Shown here piece after piece: positions 1 through 8,758 of a DNA stretch of 64,000 nt. The position numbers and the translations under genes are program-made. The notes beneath the pieces are model-generated. The model saw only the letters and a list, made by a program, of their open reading frames with translations, searched no databases and had not been told where the DNA came from. The stretch covers positions 227,816-291,815 of the forward strand of contig NZ_JALEIK010000038.1 in NCBI RefSeq assembly GCF_022770205.1. The letters run 5' to 3'. This DNA is from Helicobacter sp. (GTDB taxonomy: Bacteria; Campylobacterota; Campylobacteria; Campylobacterales; Helicobacteraceae). Numbering within the stretch: position 1 is the first letter of the stretch; every line of letters begins with the position of its first letter.

Positions 1-534
1 CTGCTTTTTTAGCTTGAATTTTATTGATATTTTCAATGATTTTATCAAAGCTAGAACCCACGCGGATAGCGTCATTAACGGCGGAATTTGCGCCATCTAG
101 GCTGATTGCTATAATATCAACATTGTATTTAAAAATATCATCTATAAATTTATCTAGCCTTGTGCCATTTGTTACAAAATATTTTCTCACAGGCGTTTTA
201 TCTAAGCGTTCTAAAAATTTGCTAAAGTTTGGATTAATGGTTGGTTCTCCCCAACCAAAAAGGTAACTTCCTCGCATTTTTGTAGGACATTTTCTAGCTT
301 GTCAAGCACGCTAAGTGGGAGATAAGTTTGGTTAAACTCCGCCTCATCTCTACCGCAAAACACGCATTTAATGTTACAAGCACTAGTCATTTCTAAGATT
401 ATGCGTCTTGGGTAGGATTTTAGCAGAGTTGCTCCGTCTTCAATTTCTTTTAAGTTTAGTGCGGAGTTCTCTTGCCGTGCTTGAGTTAGGGTAGATTTAA
501 AAAGTTCTTTTGTTTTTGCGCGTAAAATTTCCAT
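1..534 (-). pseudogene. Radical SAM protein, frameshifted and cut by the window edge
   Basis: This is the N-terminal part of a radical SAM enzyme, read leftward from ATG 534 after the ribosome site AAGGAATCC. The 4Fe-4S/SAM motif CNIKCVFC (CxxxCxxC) lies near residue 55. The frame breaks at an A5 run (T5 on the coding strand) at 257-261. Adding one T restores the family motif FFGWGEP, followed by a normal SAM-barrel sequence (FVTNGT, ISLDGAN) to the window edge. The substrate cannot be told. The gene follows a nucleotidyltransferase and two glycosyltransferases with short gaps, so a role in making or modifying a surface sugar is likely but inferred. The break may be a real mutation or a homopolymer error in the assembly. 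Confidence 0.75.
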
Positions 535-558
535 TAGGATTCCTTTCTTTTGATTTTC

Positions 559-1353
559 TCATTCCCATATTTTCCACGGGGCATTGCCACTTAGCCACAT
601 TTGCGTTAAGTCGTTTTTGTCTTTTAAGGTGTCCATACACTTCCAAAAGCCGTTGTGTTGGTAGGTATAAAGCTGTCCATCTTTGGCTAGATTTCTTAGC
701 GGTTCTTGTTCAAAAATTGTAGTATCCCCTTGTGTGATGTAGTCAAAAACTCTTGGCTCACACACGAAAAATCCCCCATTAATCCAACCACTATGTTGCC
801 CGCTAGAATCGCCTTTAGGTTTTTCAGTAAAGGATTTTACGCATTTAGATTGTGTGTCAATTTCTAGTGCGCCAAAACGCCCTTCAGGCAATATAGAAGT
901 CATTGTGATTGCTTTTTTGTGAGATTTGTGGAAGTTTAAAAGTGCTTGGAGATTGATATTGCTTAATCCATTGCCATAGGTTAGCATAAAGGTTTCATCT
1001 TGGATATAGGGTTTAGCGTGTAGGATTCTGCCACCTGTCTGGGAATCTTGTCCGGTATAGAGCATTGTAACCTTCCAAGGCTCGTGGCGATTGGTATGCG
1101 CTTCTACGCGATTGCTAGCCATATCCACGCTAATATCGCTGTATTGCGTGTAGTAGTTTAGGAAGTAGTCCTTGATGATATGCCCTTTATAGCCTGTAAG
1201 GATAATAAATTCATTAAAACCATAATGGCTATAAATTTTCATAATATGCCACAAAATAGGGCGTCCCCCGATTTCTACCATAGGTTTTGGTCTAAGCCCT
1301 GTTTATTCAGATAATCGTGTGCCAAGCCCACCTGCTAAAATTAAGACTTTCAA
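559..1353 (-). pseudogene. rfbF: Glucose-1-phosphate cytidylyltransferase with in-frame stop at codon 17
   Basis: The family makes CDP-glucose from CTP and glucose 1-phosphate, the first step to CDP-linked dideoxy sugars of LPS O-chains. The start is TTG 1353, with AAGGAATCAC upstream. The N-terminus reads MKVLILAGGLGTRLSE and is followed by TAA (1303-1305), then continues in the same frame as TGLRPKPMVEIGGRPILWHI. The nucleotide-binding loop and the RPKPM motif are therefore split by one nonsense codon, where the family normally has Glu (GAA to TAA would be one base change). The full frame is 264 codons, about family length. Restart at ATG 1281 would give 240 residues lacking the catalytic loop, so it should be inactive. 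It lies 9 bases after the preceding glycosyltransferase. Confidence 0.85.
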
Positions 1354-1362
1354 TGTGATTCC

Positions 1363-2378
1363 TTATTGATTTGCTTGTAAAGTGTTTTGAAACTCTACAA
1401 GCTTTTGCATATTTGTGTTAAAAGCATCTTCTAAATCTTTAAACTCATTGATTGCTTTGCGCAACTTTTCATCTTCTTTGATAGAGTGTAGATATTCAAT
1501 GATTTTTTCTTTATTTGAGATGTATAATTGACAAGAAACTAATAAAAATATCATATATTTTTTATCAAAATATTCCCACATACTTCCCCATAAAAGTGCG
1601 TTGCTTAGGGCTTGTCCTGTGGCGCCTAGTGAGGACCACTCACCTCCGCCGTGATGGCGATATATGCAGTCAATTTTCGTGCTATGGTAGGCTTTTCCAT
1701 CGTGTAAGGAGGCGAAGTTTCTAAAGCTATCTCCGCATACGATTTTTCTAATGCCTTGTGTTTTAGGGCTTTTAATTTTACTTGGGAGTCCTTTTTTAAA
1801 AAGTGTGTTTCTAAAAATCGCGCTAGCTACGCTTCCCATAGTCGCGCCCTTTCCTTGACAAAGGCTTTGAAAATCACAAGTATGATCGACTAGATAGTCC
1901 ACATAAATGGTTTCTTTATCAGGGTGTTTAACTATGTTTTACCTTGATAGCTTGTGTAGTCTGTATGGGATTGTAGAAAATCTAGGGCATCTTGTATTTT
2001 TGTTTTACTAGTCCAATAATCATCAGGGTCTAAGGCGCAAAAATAGTCTGTTTGTGTGTGGGAGTAGAGTTTTAGGTAATTATTGATTACGCCTTCATTT
2101 TGTGGTGATTCTAGGACTTTAATTAGATTTGGATGCTTGGGCTTGATATTCCTTTGCGATTTTTAGGCTGTTATTAGTGGAAGCATTATCAGAGATTAAA
2201 ATTTGATATTTATAAGTGGTCTCCTGCATTAAGATGGAATCTAGCGCGTCTTTTAGATAATTTTCTTTGTTGTATAAAGCCATCATAATTGTCAAAAGTG
2301 GTTTGTCTGTTTTTTCTGTATGCGGGGGGGGGGGGGATTTTTAGTTGCTATTATTTTTTGATTTTTCTGCCTTGACAT
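1363..2378 (-). pseudogene. Family 2 glycosyltransferase A, poly-C phase-variable and frameshifted
   Basis: This is a GT-A fold (family 2) glycosyltransferase of a surface glycan pathway. From ATG 2378 the leader MSRQKNQKIIATKN runs into a C13 tract (2324-2336). With 13 C the frame ends shortly after; with 14 C it continues into the domain start LLTIMMALYNKENYL and the SDNAST motif. Two more single-base shifts are needed: minus one at the G3 run 2139-2141 and plus one at the T4 run 1937-1940. Net +1 gives exactly 339 codons. The rebuilt protein has the metal-binding DPDDYW and a C-terminal HHGGGEW segment. The end (1363-1902) is open for 179 codons. As read, the gene is off. It shares its leader with glycosyltransferase B upstream. 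Confidence 0.8.
2324..2336 (-). repeat. C13 homopolymer tract (coding strand) in glycosyltransferase A
   Basis: There are thirteen G on the + strand, hence C13 in the coding strand, about 14 codons after the start. Long poly-G/C runs are known slipped-strand phase switches in Helicobacter and Campylobacter surface genes. Thirteen C puts the gene out of frame; 3n+2 (for example 14) opens it through the polyproline leader. Confidence 0.9.
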
Positions 2379-2397
2379 TTTGTTCCTTTAGCGCGAA

Positions 2398-2428
2398 ATT
2401 ATTCCAAAAATTTATTAAATTTTAGCTT
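2398..2428. repeat. 31-bp direct repeat, copy 1
   Basis: This copy is identical to 3881-3911. It lies between the stop of glycosyltransferase B and the start of glycosyltransferase A, so each copy sits just upstream (minus strand) of a poly-C-switched gene. It is AT-rich and contains AATAAT and other possible -10 like words on the minus strand. It may mark an ancient duplication of a promoter/leader cassette. Confidence 0.85.
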
Positions 2429-3823
2429 TTAGCGTGGAAAATTGAATTTGGATTCCAACATTTTGATTCTCTCTTGTGCTTGAGTTAGGGCGTTTTGGAG
2501 TGCTTGGTTTTCTTGGTTTAGACGCACGATGTGGGAGTTTTCTAAATACAATAAATCTTTTACAAATTGGATTTGTCTTGCGCGCTCTTTTGATTTAATA
2601 ACGCTTGGGTTTTGTAGATCATCAAAAATGCCTTTATTGGGAATTTTTTTTAAAATCTCAAAAACTACATTGAAGCAAATGGTAAAATATTCCTCTATGC
2701 CAATGTCTGTTTGAAAAGATTGTAGAAAATAGATGAAGTTTAGGTAATTGTAAAAAAACGGCATTAGTGTTTCTTTGAAAAGATCAAGATTGGGAAAATT
2801 TGGCTTTTTCTCCATAAAGTCTTTAAGAATCCAGCAGATTGTCATCCAAGACATAGTATTATGAACTTGTCTTGCTAAATAGGGATTCTTTAGAGATTTC
2901 ACTACCCCCTGAAAGACTTTAGGGATAATCGGAGTAGGATCTTTATCGTTATGCACAGACCAAGAGCCTTCGCGGTATCTGTAGCGATAGAGCTTTTTGG
3001 GCAAAACATAGATTGTCTTTGCTTGTAAGAATAGTAGCATTCCTAGGATTCCATCTTCATAGACAATATTGGGCACAAACTTTAAATAAATAGATTTTAA
3101 AAATTTTAAAGAAATTAGCATATTCACACTACAATGGAATAAATTGTGTTGAGCTGTTTTAATGCTTTCTAGCCATTGCTTTGGGGTGATGATTTGTGCG
3201 GTGTTGTAACCTAGTATTTCGTGCAGTGTTGTGTGATTAACTTCTATGTTTCCTTCTACAATTTTATCTACATCATACCAAATAATATCAGAGTTTTGGT
3301 GTTTTAAAAGACATTCTTCTAAAAGGCTTGGATGTCATACATCATCAGAATCCAAAAAGGTGATGTAGTCTGCATCGGGTTTAGCTAGGGATTTTTCTTC
3401 TGTGTTTTTATGGATGAAGTCAATGTTATAGATATTTTCTGTGGTAATTTCAAAAATGGAAAGCTCATTTTCTTTTTTGGTGTGTTTTGCTTGGATTTCG
3501 CCTTTAAAATAACTGATTACTAGTTCTCTGCCTGTGGTTGCCCCTTCATTGATTCTTTTGTGTAAAAGAGTGATGCGAGAATCGCTACAAACATAGTCTT
3601 TTGCCATTTCTTTGCAGGCTAAATCTGTGCTTCCATTATCTACTAATAGGATTTCAAAATTTTGATTGGTTTGATTAAGGACACTATCTACGCATTCTTT
3701 AAGGTATTTTGTGGAGATGTTATAGATTAGAATTGCAACTGCGACTTTTTGTGGACTTTTTCTGTGCGGGGGGGGGGGGGGATTTTTAGTTGCTTTAGTT
3801 GCTATTACTTTTTGCTTTGCCAT
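2429..3823 (-). pseudogene. Family 2 glycosyltransferase B, poly-C leader, in-frame TGA at codon 163
   Basis: A family 2 glycosyltransferase that starts at ATG 3823 (leader MAKQKVIATKATKN, then five Pro from a C14 tract). It enters the domain with VAVAILIYN, has LVDNGSTD, and reaches the metal-binding FLDSDDV. It is then interrupted by TGA (3335-3337) where Trp (TGG) would fit (DDVWHP). The same frame stays open to 2429 and includes the late motif VYEDG (residues ~235-240) and a C-terminal coiled coil (ENQALQNALTQAQERIKML). Total frame is 465 codons. The poly-C tract is in the ON length, so the nonsense codon alone should inactivate it. Restart at 3127 would lack the donor-binding half. Confidence 0.82.
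3768..3781 (-). repeat. C14 homopolymer tract (coding strand) in glycosyltransferase B
   Basis: Fourteen G on the + strand encode Pro codons near residue 15 of glycosyltransferase B. Fourteen C is the in-frame (ON) length. Its place in the leader matches the C13 tract of the neighbouring gene. Confidence 0.9.
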
Positions 3824-3880
3824 TGTGTTCTTTTTTGGGTTTTGGTTTGATTGCTTTTAAAGATTTTAATAAAATTCTGC

Positions 3881-3911
3881 ATTATTCCAAAAATTTATTA
3901 AATTTTAGCTT
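3881..3911. repeat. 31-bp direct repeat, copy 2
   Basis: This is identical to 2398-2428. It lies between the operon start (ATG 3823, minus) and the divergent dihydroorotase-like gene (ATG 3956, plus), so it may hold promoter elements for the minus-strand operon. Confidence 0.85.
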
Positions 3912-3955
3912 GGAATTTGTAATAATTTCTAAATTTATTTCTTTCAAGGGTGCGT

Positions 3956-5206
3956 ATGATTATTAAAGGGGCGATGGTTTGTGATGCAAATGGTGAGCAG
4001 CGGGGCGATGTGCGTGTGGAGGGGGGTAAGATTGCGCAGGTGAGTCGTAGCATTTTACCAAAAGAGAATGAAGAGATTATAGAAGCGGAAAATCTTGTTT
4101 TATTGCCCGGTGCGATTGACTTAAATGTGCGTGTGAGTAATGGAATCTTAAGCAAGGAAAATCTGCTAAAACTCTCGCAAAAAGCCGCAAAAGGTGGAAT
4201 CACACAGGCGGTTTTAATGCCTGATTGTAAGCCAACTTTAAGCAGTGAGCTAGGCTTGGAGTTGCTAAATGCGATTAAAGATGAGCTAAAGGCTGAGATT
4301 ATAGGGATTACTGAAGCGGTGAATACGGAATCCAAAAACGCTTTAAATGAGCTTGCGATGCTTTATAAAAAGGGGGCGAAGGGGATTTTTGTAAAATCAA
4401 GCACGGATGGGAATTTGCTAAGGCGTGCGTGTGAGTTTGCCTTGATGTTTGATGTGCCGATGTTTTTTGCCTGTGAGGATGAGTCTTTAAGCGCAAATGG
4501 CGTGATGAATGATGGCGAACTTTCATCGGCTTTAGGACTGCCTGCGATTCCAACATTAAGTGAGACAAAAGAAGTGGCGCAAATGGCTGAAGTGGCGCGT
4601 TTTATGGGCGTTAAGGCGGTGTTTTTAGCCCTTAGCACACAAAGAAGTGTGGAGATAATTCAGCAATTAAAGGCGACTTCAAAACAAAAGGAGCAACAAC
4701 AAGAGCCGTTTTTACAAACTTCCATTCATCATTTATTGCTTACAGAAAATCTTTGTAGCAACTACAACACTGCTGCTAAAATCAAGCCCCCCTTAAAGTC
4801 AGAATCCACACGCAAGGCGTTGGTTAAAAGCGTGAAAAAGGGGGAAATCGCATTGCTTACTTCCTTACAAGCGGAAAAATCCCTAGCACAAAAGGATTTA
4901 GCCTTTGAAGAAGCGGCGTTTGGCGTGGATATGATTGAGTATTTTATGGGGCTGTGTTATACGCTTTTGGTAAAAATGGAGCGTTTAACTTTAAGTGAGT
5001 TTAGTAAAATCTTAAGTTTTAATCCAGCAAATGTGTTAGGGCTTGCAAATAAGGGGCTTATTGCACAAGGTTATGATGCAGATTTGGTGCTGTTTAATCC
5101 AAAGGCAACATCTGTGGTAGATGATATAGAATCGCCTTATTATGATTCTATTATCCACGGGCAAGTTAAGCGTGTGTTTGTGGGTGGTAAAGAGATTATA
5201 TTTTAG
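3956..5206 (+). CDS. Dihydroorotase-like protein lacking metal ligands (PyrC')
   Basis: An amidohydrolase-fold protein of the multifunctional-complex dihydroorotase type, 416 aa. ATG 3956 is chosen because AAGG (3946-3949) is correctly spaced; the GTG at 3950 is too close. The zinc ligands are missing: the DxHxHxR site reads IDLNVRVSN, the HCED site reads ACEDESL, the next His motif reads VFLALST, and the DHAPH site reads TSLQAEK. It is thus probably non-catalytic. Such PyrC' proteins are known as structural partners of aspartate carbamoyltransferase; I recall HP0266 of H. pylori as the counterpart. A true dihydroorotase is encoded at 8759-9757. It begins a plus-strand run divergent from the glycan operon. 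Confidence 0.82.
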   Translation: MIIKGAMVCDANGEQRGDVRVEGGKIAQVSRSILPKENEEIIEAENLVLLPGAIDLNVRVSNGILSKENLLKLSQKAAKGGITQAVLMPDCKPTLSSELGLELLNAIKDELKAEIIGITEAVNTESKNALNELAMLYKKGAKGIFVKSSTDGNLLRRACEFALMFDVPMFFACEDESLSANGVMNDGELSSALGLPAIPTLSETKEVAQMAEVARFMGVKAVFLALSTQRSVEIIQQLKATSKQKEQQQEPFLQTSIHHLLLTENLCSNYNTAAKIKPPLKSESTRKALVKSVKKGEIALLTSLQAEKSLAQKDLAFEEAAFGVDMIEYFMGLCYTLLVKMERLTLSEFSKILSFNPANVLGLANKGLIAQGYDADLVLFNPKATSVVDDIESPYYDSIIHGQVKRVFVGGKEIIF

Positions 5207-5223
5207 AAAATCAAGGGGCTAAA

Positions 5224-6051
5224 ATGGAAGAAAAATTGCTACTGATTTGGGAGAGGTTTATTGTTTGGTTTTTTGGGTTTTTGCCAAATGTTGTGAGTGC
5301 TTTTTTTATTCTTATTATTGGCTATTATGTTGCAAGGGTTTTTTCAAAATATGTTGCAAAGTTAATCATTAAAGCAACAAAAGACGAAACACTGAGTGGA
5401 TTTTTGAAGAATGTCGTGTTTGTGGGCATATTGGTGCTAGTGATTATCACAGCATTAACAAATCTTGGCGTAAAAACAACATCTATCATTGCTGTGCTTG
5501 GGACAGCTGGCTTGGCGATTGGCTTATCGCTTAAGGATTCTTTGTCAAATCTTGCAAGTGGAATTTTAATTGTGGTCTTAAAGCAATTTAGAAAAGGCGA
5601 TATTGTTACGCTAAATTCCATTACAGGGCGTGTTAGGGAAGTGAATTTGTTCCAAACAAAAATCACAACTTTAGACAATCAGCTTGTGATTTTGCCAAAT
5701 TCTATGATTATCTCAGCACCAATTATTAATGTTAATGCAAATCCCACACGGCGTTTGGACTTAATTTTTAGCGTGTCTTACACAAGCGATTTAGAGAAGG
5801 CAAAGCGCATTTTAGAAGAGATTTTTAATGGGCAAGAGATTGTCTTAAAAGAGCCTAAGCCTTTAATTGGCGTAGATGTGCTCAATGCAAGTAGTGTGGA
5901 TTTTATGGTGCGCTTTTGGGTAAATAGTGGTGAAGTGCTTAATGCGAAATTAGACTTGCTCCAAAAGGTAAAAATGCGCTTTGATGCGGAGGGGATTGAG
6001 ATTCCTTATAATAAGCTTGATATTAACTTAAATGCACCTTTAAAGGGGTAA
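5224..6051 (+). CDS. Small-conductance mechanosensitive channel (MscS family)
   Basis: An inner-membrane channel that opens on hypo-osmotic stretch, 275 aa, E. coli MscS length. Three hydrophobic segments fill residues ~15-100. The pore helix is Gly/Ala-rich (VLGTAGLAIGLSLKDSLSN). The beta domain follows with GDIVTLNSITGRVREVN and LPNSMI, and then the C-terminal cytoplasmic vestibule. It lies 17 bases after the pyrC-like gene and 2 bases before the next gene, suggesting co-transcription. Start ATG 5224 follows an AAGGGGCTAAA site. Confidence 0.92.
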   Translation: MEEKLLLIWERFIVWFFGFLPNVVSAFFILIIGYYVARVFSKYVAKLIIKATKDETLSGFLKNVVFVGILVLVIITALTNLGVKTTSIIAVLGTAGLAIGLSLKDSLSNLASGILIVVLKQFRKGDIVTLNSITGRVREVNLFQTKITTLDNQLVILPNSMIISAPIINVNANPTRRLDLIFSVSYTSDLEKAKRILEEIFNGQEIVLKEPKPLIGVDVLNASSVDFMVRFWVNSGEVLNAKLDLLQKVKMRFDAEGIEIPYNKLDINLNAPLKG

Positions 6052-6053
6052 GT

Positions 6054-7361
6054 GTGCAAATTATTGGTGCGGATTTTATCGTTGTATGCGATGAAAAGTT
6101 TAGTGTGATTAAAAAAGGTGGAATCCTTTTTGAAGCACAGAGAATCTTAGAAGTTGGCGATTTTAGCGAGTTGTGTGCTAAGTATCAAGCTAGGAGTGAG
6201 TATTTTTGCTCCTGTGTGATTACGCCAGCTTTGGCAAATTTGCATTTGCATTTGGAGTTTAGCAAAAATGAAGGGGAGTTGAAGTTTGGGGATTTTGGGG
6301 AGTGGTTAGATAGTGTTTTGCTAAACAGGGAATTTTTAATGGGTGATGGCTTGCAAGATGCGATGCAAGAAGGGATTTTGGAGTGTCTAAAAAGTGGCGT
6401 GGGCTTTGTGGGGGCGATTTCTAGCCACGGGGCGGATTTAGAGATTTTAGCAAACTCTCCTTTGCGCGTGCTGTATTTTAATGAAGCAATTGGTTTAAGC
6501 ATAGAGGCAATAGATTTTTTATACCAAAATTTCTTAGCACGCTTAAAGGACTCTCAAACGAAGCAAAGTGAGCGGTTTATTCCAGCAGTGGCGGTGCATT
6601 CGCCTTATTCTGTGCATCCAAAATTGCTAGAAAAATTGCTAGAAGTGGCAAAAAAAGAAAAGTTGCCTTTGAGTGCGCATTTCTTAGAATCAAGGGTTGA
6701 GAGAGAGTGGTTAGAGTCAAGTGGAGGGTATTTTAAGGGATTTTATGAGAGATTTTTTAAAAAAACAATGGAATCTTTTTATAATGCTAAGGATTTTTTA
6801 AACTCATTTAAGGGCTTGGAGAATGTGTATTTTACGCATTGTTTGGAAGCAAATGCGGAGATTTTAGAGCAAATTCAAGCACAAAAGGGCAAGATTATTA
6901 GCTGTCCTAAGTCTAATCGCTTGCTCAATGGAAAATATTTGGATTTACAGGCGGTGCAAAAGGCTAGGATTCCGCTTTGTCTTGGCACAGATGGTAAGAG
7001 TTCTAATGATTCCTTATTGCTTTTAGAGGAGTTAAGAGTTGCGCTTTTTGCTTATGCGGATATGCCTTTAGAGCCTTTGGCAAGGGAGTTGTTACTAAGT
7101 GTAACACGCAATGCGTTTTTGGATTCCAACTTTTTGTTAGGCGAATTAAAGGCGGGGAATTTCGCAGATTTTGCGGTGTTTAAATTGCCTGAAAGTGCGT
7201 TTAAAAGTGGAGAGTTTTTAGCCCAACATTTAATTTTATATGCAAAAGAGGCGCATAGATTGTTTATTGATGGTGTGGAAGTGTTGCAACAAGCCTTAAA
7301 AAAGGCTAAAAGTTGGAATCCAAAATGCGAAGGAAGCAATAATAAAGGAAGTCAATGCTAG
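6054..7361 (+). CDS. mqnX: Amidohydrolase, probable aminodeoxyfutalosine deaminase
   Basis: A metal-dependent deaminase of the chlorohydrolase/adenosine-deaminase group, 435 aa. Visible site residues: NLHLHLEF (HxH, ~residue 63), HSPYSVH (~182), LSAHFLESR (His, ~204), YFTHCLEA (~262) and LGTDGKSSN (metal Asp, ~305). The H. pylori homologue (HP0267 as I recall) deaminates aminodeoxyfutalosine in the futalosine route to menaquinone and also acts on methylthioadenosine or SAH; the exact substrate here is inferred. GTG 6054 is the start, 2 bases after mscS, with AGGGG ahead. It overlaps the next gene by 7 bases. Confidence 0.82.
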   Translation: MQIIGADFIVVCDEKFSVIKKGGILFEAQRILEVGDFSELCAKYQARSEYFCSCVITPALANLHLHLEFSKNEGELKFGDFGEWLDSVLLNREFLMGDGLQDAMQEGILECLKSGVGFVGAISSHGADLEILANSPLRVLYFNEAIGLSIEAIDFLYQNFLARLKDSQTKQSERFIPAVAVHSPYSVHPKLLEKLLEVAKKEKLPLSAHFLESRVEREWLESSGGYFKGFYERFFKKTMESFYNAKDFLNSFKGLENVYFTHCLEANAEILEQIQAQKGKIISCPKSNRLLNGKYLDLQAVQKARIPLCLGTDGKSSNDSLLLLEELRVALFAYADMPLEPLARELLLSVTRNAFLDSNFLLGELKAGNFADFAVFKLPESAFKSGEFLAQHLILYAKEAHRLFIDGVEVLQQALKKAKSWNPKCEGSNNKGSQC

Positions 7362-8758
7362 CAATTTTTAGAGAATATGATATTCGTGGGATTTATGGGC
7401 AGGATTTGGTTAGGGAAAATGTTGTGCGTATTGGCTATTTGGTGGGGCAGGAGTTGCATAAGCGCAGTGGTGCTACTTTGGGAGTTGGCTTTGATGCGCG
7501 CTTGCACTCTAGGGAGATTTTTCTTTGGTTTTGTGAGGGTGTGCTAGCTAGCGGAATTACGCCTTATGATTTAGGGGAGATTCCAACGCCTGTTGCGTAT
7601 TTTGCTTTGTATTGTGAGTTTGAAAAGAATTTGCAATTAGATGGAAGTGTAATGATTACAGGATCACATAATCCGCCAGAGTATAATGGCTTTAAGATTA
7701 CACTTTTTAAAGAGCCCTTTTTTGGGGAGCAAATTTACGCACTTGAGAAGGATTTTTACGCACTTGATTGGGACTTTGTTGCACAAAAGATTCCATCTAA
7801 TATTAAGATTAAGACGCTCAATGCGCTAGATTTGTATGTGGAGTATCTTTGCAAGGAATTTGCGCATTTAAGTGGATTTAAGATTCCTTTAAGTTTGGAT
7901 TGTGGGAATGGGATTGCTGGGGTTGGGATTACAAAAATTTTAGATAGGTTAGAGATTGCGTATAATGGGCTGTTTTTAGAGCCTGATGGGAATTTCCCAA
8001 ACCATCACCCAGATCCAAGTGAGGAGAAAAATCTAAGCTTTTTGCACAAAGAAATCTGTCAAAAAGGTGGAATCGGATTTGCTTTTGATGGCGATGGGGA
8101 TAGGCTAGCGGTGGTGAAATACACGAAAGACGGGAATAAGGTGTATAAGGGTGATGAGCTAGCGATTATTTTTGCAAACACGATTCCAAATCCTGTGGTA
8201 ATTGGCGAGGTGAAATGCTCGCTTAATATGTATGAAAGCATTGATAAAATCGGCAGGGCGATAATGTATAAGACGGGGCATAGCAATCTTAAGGTAAAAT
8301 TAAGGGAAACGAATGCGCATATGGCGTTTGAAGTGAGTGGGCATATTTTCTTTAATGACCGCTACTTTGGCTTTGATGATGCCACTTATGCGGCGTTGCG
8401 TGTGCTTGAGCTTGTGCATTCTAAAGGCTTGGAGTTTGATATGATTTTAGAAGGGCTGCCTAAGCTTTATTCCACTGATGAGATTAAGATTAAAACCACG
8501 GAGGAGAGGAAGTTTAAGATTATTGAAAGCTTAAAGCAAGCTTTAAGTGGCTCTAGCTTGCCTGCTAATTTCCCTAAAATTATAGAGATTATCACCATTG
8601 ATGGGGTGAGGGTGGTTTTTGAAAAAGGCTGGGGGTTAGTTCGCGCTAGCAACACCACGCCTGTGCTTGTGACGCGCTTTGAGGCAAAAAGCAAGGGGTT
8701 GTGTGAGGCATACCAAAACGCCCTGCTAGAATTATTAGAAAACTTGAAGGAAGCTTAA
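7355..8758 (+). CDS. Phosphomannomutase/phosphoglucomutase (AlgC/ManB type)
   Basis: An alpha-D-phosphohexomutase, 467 aa, interconverting hexose 6- and 1-phosphates for sugar-nucleotide and LPS synthesis. Motifs in order: N-terminal REYDIRGIYG, catalytic phosphoserine loop TGSHNPPEYNGFK (~105), magnesium loop FDGDGDR (~245), sugar-binding FEVSGH (~328), and the C-terminal phosphate-binding RASNTTP (~430). The preceding gene overlaps by 7 bases and pyrC starts at the next base after the stop. The mannose versus glucose preference cannot be read from the sequence. Confidence 0.9.
   Translation: MLAIFREYDIRGIYGQDLVRENVVRIGYLVGQELHKRSGATLGVGFDARLHSREIFLWFCEGVLASGITPYDLGEIPTPVAYFALYCEFEKNLQLDGSVMITGSHNPPEYNGFKITLFKEPFFGEQIYALEKDFYALDWDFVAQKIPSNIKIKTLNALDLYVEYLCKEFAHLSGFKIPLSLDCGNGIAGVGITKILDRLEIAYNGLFLEPDGNFPNHHPDPSEEKNLSFLHKEICQKGGIGFAFDGDGDRLAVVKYTKDGNKVYKGDELAIIFANTIPNPVVIGEVKCSLNMYESIDKIGRAIMYKTGHSNLKVKLRETNAHMAFEVSGHIFFNDRYFGFDDATYAALRVLELVHSKGLEFDMILEGLPKLYSTDEIKIKTTEERKFKIIESLKQALSGSSLPANFPKIIEIITIDGVRVVFEKGWGLVRASNTTPVLVTRFEAKSKGLCEAYQNALLELLENLKEA

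Noticed and set aside
3898-4335. 145-residue minus-strand frame at the divergent glycan/pyrC' boundary
   Set aside because: It lies opposite the 5' half of the dihydroorotase-like gene, is low complexity (Ser/Ile/Phe-rich), and has no family resemblance.
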